DNA of 9,828 nt from assembly GCA_029933755.1 (NCBI GenBank), contig JAOZNO010000089.1, positions 1 to 9,828 on the forward strand, given 5' to 3'. The DNA comes from Bacteroidales bacterium. GTDB lineage: Bacteria; Bacteroidota; Bacteroidia; Bacteroidales; NBLH01. The translations under genes and the position numbers were made by a program. The stretch's first letter is position 1. Each line of letters opens with the position of its first letter. Positions 6,743 through 9,828 of the stretch are shown piece by piece. The notes beneath the pieces were generated by a model. The model was not told the origin of the DNA and did no database searches. It was given only the letters and a program-made list of their open reading frames with translations.

Positions 6743-8488
6743 ATGTACATATTATTGACAAAAAAGAAAATTAATATTAGAACTATATTTAGTATATTTC
6801 TAATACTATTAACAGCAAGTTCATGCAAGCAATCAACTAATACAAAACAAGATGACACTGCATCTAAAACTTTTGATAAAAACCCTCAAGAAGTAATTAG
6901 ATCATTATATCTTGATGAAAGCGGAAAACCTTCCAGAGAAATATTTCTACGATCATGGGGATTATATCCCTCACAAATAAAAAATGAAGTTAAATCATAT
7001 TTTACAATCAGTTTTGCAAGCTCTGATATTGTAATAAAAAATAAGCATTTAGTATCAGACAAGAATGCAAAAATATTAAATTTGAATTTCTACATAACAT
7101 CAAACAATAAGTATAATTCATTAAATCTTGCTGAACCGGTTTGGGATGGTCGTGTATATGTAGATAATAATCAATTAATTGTTGGTGGCTATTCATCTAA
7201 GTTTAATGAAAAACCCGTTGGAATAATTAACGACAAAGGGCGGTTTGTCACAAATTTAGAAGATGATTATGCTCTGGAATTTCCAATATTACAGATACCT
7301 TCAAACCAACTAATATTTGACCCATTTGATTGGAGACTTATTAATTTGAAACCAAGCAACGGAGAAAAAATTGAGGAACAAAAAAGTAGTTTTCTTCCTA
7401 TAAAGCTGTACGGAACCAATGAAAAAGAATTACAAAACATACGTTTCACATTAGAAACTAACGAAAAAAACACATCTGTTATCCTTTATGCATTTATTGA
7501 AGATTATAAATTTGAAATTTCCACTTGCAATCTCACAAACTCAAAAATTGTAAATAGTGTAAATGGTTTCAGACCCAAATTAGCTGAAGGATGTACCCAA
7601 GCAGGAAATTCCGATATTATTTCCTTAACATTTAAAGGGCAATTTTCAGAACATATTATAAATAATGAAGGAGTACTATATGTTGACAACAAAAAACTTG
7701 TAAAAACTGAAAATATTATTCAAAAAAGCAAATTAGCAGATAAAGAAGAAATTATGATAGATGGCAATTTTGATGACTGGCATAATATACAAGGCATATC
7801 TGATACAAAAGGAGACTTCGTTTCCTATCTTTATCCAAACCCCGATACAGATTTATTGGAATTTAAGTTATCAAATGACAAAAAGTTCCTATATGCTTAT
7901 ACTAGAGTTGTAGGTGCACATGGAAGAACCGGAGAGAAAGGAAGGTATTACTGGTATATTTATATTGATGCTGATTCTAATCCAAAAACAGGCTACCCTC
8001 CTACCCGAGATGATAATTGTTATTTTGGAGTTTCTATCGGAGATGATTGTGAAGCACAATTTGAATTTGTAAGTGATGAATTTATCAAAACATTTTTTGG
8101 ATTTACCGGAATTGGAGCAGAAAAAGAGGTTCTTGATGGAAAATTAGAACTTGGCCCATCCTATTATGCCCCGGAAGATAGAAATGGGAATAAAAGAGAA
8201 AGCTACAAAATTGAATATGTCAAGCGAAATGACCAACGCTTTATTACACATGATTATACGGAAGGTACAAGTGAAGATATTATCATTGCTCTTTCAGCTG
8301 ATGGTTCAGAACTGGAAATGAAAGTTGAATTAGCTGGATTCCTAAAAGATCTATCAGGAGAAATGTTAATATCAAAAGGTAAAAAAATAGATATCGCCGT
8401 TGGTGCTGAATCATCAAGTAATTTTTACGGGTCAGATTTATGGGGAGCAGATTCAAGCCCTACAATTTATGCATACAAAATTAAATAG
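6743..8488 (+). CDS. Lipoprotein with CBM9-like C-terminal domain, probable surface glycan-binding protein
   Basis: This is a 581-residue protein. A basic start and hydrophobic stretch end in LLTASSC, so C28 is the likely lipidated residue. Residues of about 40-330 match no family I recognise. They appear rich in beta strands and include a WGLYPSQ motif near residue 71. From about residue 335 to the end the sequence resembles the CBM9-like fold: IDGNFDDW (339-346) is the typical opening and DADSNPKTGY (409-418) looks like the calcium-binding or turn motif of such domains. No catalytic signature is visible. The ATG lies 4 nt after the GH2 stop, so the two are almost certainly co-transcribed and probably translationally coupled, which suggests a partner role at the cell surface. 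A role in glycan capture is inferred from domain and context. The stop codon lies inside the left copy of a 7-bp direct repeat flanking a MITE-like element. Confidence 0.85.
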   Translation: MYILLTKKKINIRTIFSIFLILLTASSCKQSTNTKQDDTASKTFDKNPQEVIRSLYLDESGKPSREIFLRSWGLYPSQIKNEVKSYFTISFASSDIVIKNKHLVSDKNAKILNLNFYITSNNKYNSLNLAEPVWDGRVYVDNNQLIVGGYSSKFNEKPVGIINDKGRFVTNLEDDYALEFPILQIPSNQLIFDPFDWRLINLKPSNGEKIEEQKSSFLPIKLYGTNEKELQNIRFTLETNEKNTSVILYAFIEDYKFEISTCNLTNSKIVNSVNGFRPKLAEGCTQAGNSDIISLTFKGQFSEHIINNEGVLYVDNKKLVKTENIIQKSKLADKEEIMIDGNFDDWHNIQGISDTKGDFVSYLYPNPDTDLLEFKLSNDKKFLYAYTRVVGAHGRTGEKGRYYWYIYIDADSNPKTGYPPTRDDNCYFGVSIGDDCEAQFEFVSDEFIKTFFGFTGIGAEKEVLDGKLELGPSYYAPEDRNGNKRESYKIEYVKRNDQRFITHDYTEGTSEDIIIALSADGSELEMKVELAGFLKDLSGEMLISKGKKIDIAVGAESSSNFYGSDLWGADSSPTIYAYKIK

Positions 8489-8489
8489 A
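8483..8489. repeat. Left copy of 7-bp flanking direct repeat (AAATAGA)
   Basis: AAATAGA occurs here and again at 8655-8661, directly outside the two ends of element C. This is the pattern left by target-site duplication. The TAG stop codon of the lipoprotein gene (8486-8488) lies within this copy, so the insertion preserved the reading frame end. Confidence 0.55.
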
Positions 8490-8654
8490 GAGTGTCTATA
8501 AAGTCAGCGTTTATGTGTTTTTATCCCGAAAGGTCGGGACAAGTCGTGTTTTACTATTTTGAAATGTGAACTGTTTACTGCCAGCTTCTACCAATCATAA
8601 AATAAGTTCAACATACCAAAAAAACTTTAAAATGAGACATTATAGACGAACACT
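8490..8654. mobile_element. MITE-like element (element C) between lipoprotein and oxidoreductase genes
   Basis: The left end AGTGTCTATAAAGTC (8491-8505) is inverted at the right end GACATTATAGACGAACACT (8636-8654): AGTGT pairs with ACACT, and the inner ten positions match at nine after a 4-nt insertion in the right arm. Direct repeats AAATAGA lie just outside (8483-8489 and 8655-8661). There is no ORF of note inside, so it is non-autonomous and would need a transposase elsewhere. The ends recall, without proof, insertion sequences with 7-9 bp target duplications. A GC-rich palindrome (8524-8539) is nested within it. The same AGTGTCT end recurs in element D after the next gene. Confidence 0.55.
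8524..8539. repeat. GC-rich palindrome TCCCGA-AAGG-TCGGGA nested in element C
   Basis: A perfect 6-bp stem with a 4-nt loop stands out against AT-rich surroundings. It lies between two GTGTTTT direct repeats (8515-8521 and 8546-8552), which suggests a second, younger insertion or a slippage event within element C. It could also act as a weak transcription terminator after the lipoprotein gene, but no T-run follows directly (the nearest is TTTT at 8549-8552). Confidence 0.45.
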
Positions 8655-8661
8655 AAATAGA
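8655..8661. repeat. Right copy of 7-bp flanking direct repeat (AAATAGA)
   Basis: This is the partner of 8483-8489. Rejoining the two copies would place a TAG stop at 8658-8660 and leave 47 nt to the ATG at 8708, a normal intra-operon gap. The remaining spacer (8662-8707) is A/T-rich and shows no clear promoter or ribosome site. Confidence 0.55.
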
Positions 8662-8707
8662 ATCCGGACATTTTTTAATTAAATACAGCAAAATAAAAAA
8701 AAGTATT

Positions 8708-9700
8708 ATGGAATCAACTGTAAAATGGGGAATATTAAGTACTGCTCATATTGCAACAGAATATGTTATCCCTGCAATGATTAAAAGTAAATATTGTAAT
8801 GTTTGTGCAATAGCTTCCAGGACTTATGAGAAAGCCAAAACAATTGCAGACAAATTCAAAATTGAAAAAGCTTATGGTTCTTACCAGGAATTAATAGACG
8901 ATGTAAAAATAGAAGCTTTATATATTCCGCTTCCTAATCATTTACATGTACCATGGGCAATAAAAGCTTTAGAAGCAGGCAAACATGTTTTACTGGAAAA
9001 GCCAATTGGTTTAAGTGTGCAGGAAGCACAGAAGTTATTAGACGTAGCTAAAAAGTTTCCTCATTTGAAAATAATGGAAGCATTCATGTATAGACACCAT
9101 CCACAATGGATAAAAGCAAAAGAATTGGTTGACAGTGGTGCAATAGGAAAAGTAAAGACAATCCAATCAGCTTTTTCTTTTTTTGATGATAATCCAAACA
9201 GTATTGTAAATACTAAAAAATATGGTGGTGGAAGTTTAATGGATATAGGTTGCTATCCTATTTCGGCATCGCGTTTTATCTTTAACTCTGAACCCCAAGA
9301 AGTATTTGGAAGCATTGAATATCACAAGGAATTTAAAGTTGATTCTGTGGCAACGGCAATACTTAAGTTTAAGGAAGGAACATGTTCATTTTTCTCATCA
9401 ATTCAAATAGAAGAAAGACAACAAGCCCAGATTTTTGGAACCGAAGGAGAAATAGAATTTGAAATCCCATTTAATCCAATTGCAGATAAACCTTCAAAAA
9501 TATTTCTACACCAAAATAATAAAACAAAGGAAATAGTATTTGAACCCTGTGATCAATATACAATTCAGGCAGATTTATTTTCGCGTGCTATAATTGAAAA
9601 GACAGAGGTTCCTACACCTTTACAAGATGCAGTTAATAACATGAAAGTAATTGAGAAAATAATTGAAAGTGATAAGTTAGCTAAGCTCATTAATATGTAA
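8708..9700 (+). CDS. Gfo/Idh/MocA family NAD(P)-dependent oxidoreductase
   Basis: This 330-residue protein has the usual family length and no signal peptide, so it is cytoplasmic. The N-terminal Rossmann domain (about 5-125) opens with GILSTAHIA (8-16) in place of the more common GxGxxG/A. LLEKPIG (95-101) carries the conserved Lys98 of the EKP motif, and PLPNHLH precedes it. The C-terminal alpha/beta domain (about 130-330) has GGGSLMDIGCYPISASR (173-189), with Asp179 and Tyr183 at the usual active-site motif. The pattern is closest, from memory, to the branch with NADP-dependent D-xylose 1-dehydrogenase and trans-dihydrodiol dehydrogenase-like enzymes, but members also act on other sugars, so the substrate is not assigned. 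It probably oxidises a sugar released by the upstream enzymes. It stands 219 nt after the lipoprotein gene only because of element C. The start is supported by the Rossmann motif beginning eight residues in. Confidence 0.92.
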   Translation: MESTVKWGILSTAHIATEYVIPAMIKSKYCNVCAIASRTYEKAKTIADKFKIEKAYGSYQELIDDVKIEALYIPLPNHLHVPWAIKALEAGKHVLLEKPIGLSVQEAQKLLDVAKKFPHLKIMEAFMYRHHPQWIKAKELVDSGAIGKVKTIQSAFSFFDDNPNSIVNTKKYGGGSLMDIGCYPISASRFIFNSEPQEVFGSIEYHKEFKVDSVATAILKFKEGTCSFFSSIQIEERQQAQIFGTEGEIEFEIPFNPIADKPSKIFLHQNNKTKEIVFEPCDQYTIQADLFSRAIIEKTEVPTPLQDAVNNMKVIEKIIESDKLAKLINM

Positions 9701-9702
9701 AT

Positions 9703-9826
9703 AGTGTCTCTTAGAAAACGCCAATAACTGTGTTATGCTAGTTTTGAAAACAGTTATTTACAAAAGTAAACGCCTTGATTTTCAAAACTTCACAAGCCTT
9801 GTTCTTGACGATTTCAAAAAGACACT
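9703..9826. mobile_element. MITE-like element (element D) after the oxidoreductase gene
   Basis: Terminal inverted repeats of 18 nt (9703-9720 and 9809-9826) match at 15 positions and start AGTGTCT at both ends. Inside are AATAACTGT (9723-9731) paired with ACAGTTATT (9750-9758), and GTTTTGAAAA (9741-9750) inverted at 9779-9788. The left end resembles element C: the same AGTGTCT, a TGTGTT block about 25 nt in, and a TTTTGAAA block further on. It begins 2 nt after the oxidoreductase stop codon. The window ends 2 nt past the right terminus, so a target duplication cannot be tested. The internal hairpin could also help terminate transcription. Confidence 0.45.
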
Positions 9827-9828
9827 TG

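Noticed and set aside
572..7692. Several minus-strand open frames of 62-80 codons and one plus-strand frame at 4931-5140.
   Set aside because: All lie fully inside the strongly supported plus-strand genes, have no recognisable domains and look like products of complementary reading of AT-rich coding sequence.
9739..9746. TAGTTTTG, a match to the TANNTTTG promoter consensus within element D.
   Set aside because: No upstream -33 element and no downstream gene within the window; a single 8-mer with two free positions occurs often by chance.
9723..9758. AATAACTGT/ACAGTTATT hairpin as an intrinsic terminator after the oxidoreductase gene.
   Set aside because: The stem is AT-rich, the loop is 18 nt and no T-run follows; it is better explained as part of the internal structure of element D.

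Overview
The window is AT-rich (roughly one third G+C by eye). All genes lie on the plus strand, translation starts have A/T-rich leaders instead of Shine-Dalgarno sites, and a TAnnTTTG-type promoter element precedes the first gene. Together with the protein types (lipoproteins with a Cys after a short hydrophobic stretch, a GH2 enzyme with added carbohydrate-related domains), this points to a member of the Bacteroidota, probably a free-living glycan degrader. That placement is inferred from style and protein families, not from a marker gene.

Layout. 1-272: non-coding leader with a long imperfect inverted repeat (52-160) and a likely promoter (236-243). 273-2507: a secreted 744-residue protein with a propeller-like N-terminal half and a predicted helical-toroid C-terminal half, function unknown. 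2508-2667: non-coding, with a hairpin and a possible 18-codon leader ORF that ends in an ATGA overlap with the next gene. 2668-6738: a LacZ-type GH2 beta-galactosidase lipoprotein of 1356 residues, extended by two chitobiase-like C-terminal repeats and a PA14 domain. 6743-8488: a 581-residue lipoprotein starting 4 nt after the GH2 stop, with an unrecognised N-terminal part and a CBM9-like C-terminal domain. 8489-8707: a spacer mostly filled by a MITE-like element flanked by AAATAGA direct repeats. 8708-9700: a cytoplasmic Gfo/Idh/MocA oxidoreductase. 9701-9828: a second MITE-like element running to the window end.

The genes fit together as part of a glycan-utilisation cluster. The secreted helical-toroid protein and the surface GH2 lipoprotein would act on a galactoside-containing or related glycan outside the cytoplasm. 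The coupled CBM9-like lipoprotein would bind glycan next to the enzyme. The Gfo/Idh/MocA enzyme would oxidise or epimerise a released sugar inside the cell. No SusC/SusD pair, sulfatase or regulator is visible, so the substrate cannot be fixed from this window.

The most distinctive signal is in the non-coding DNA. Each of the three larger non-coding stretches next to a gene end, and the leader, holds a short palindromic element. One of them (8490-8654) has terminal inverted repeats and a 7-bp flanking duplication that includes the stop codon of the upstream gene. Removing it in silico leaves 47 nt between lipoprotein and oxidoreductase. A different GC-rich palindrome sits in frame inside the first gene and adds about seven residues.
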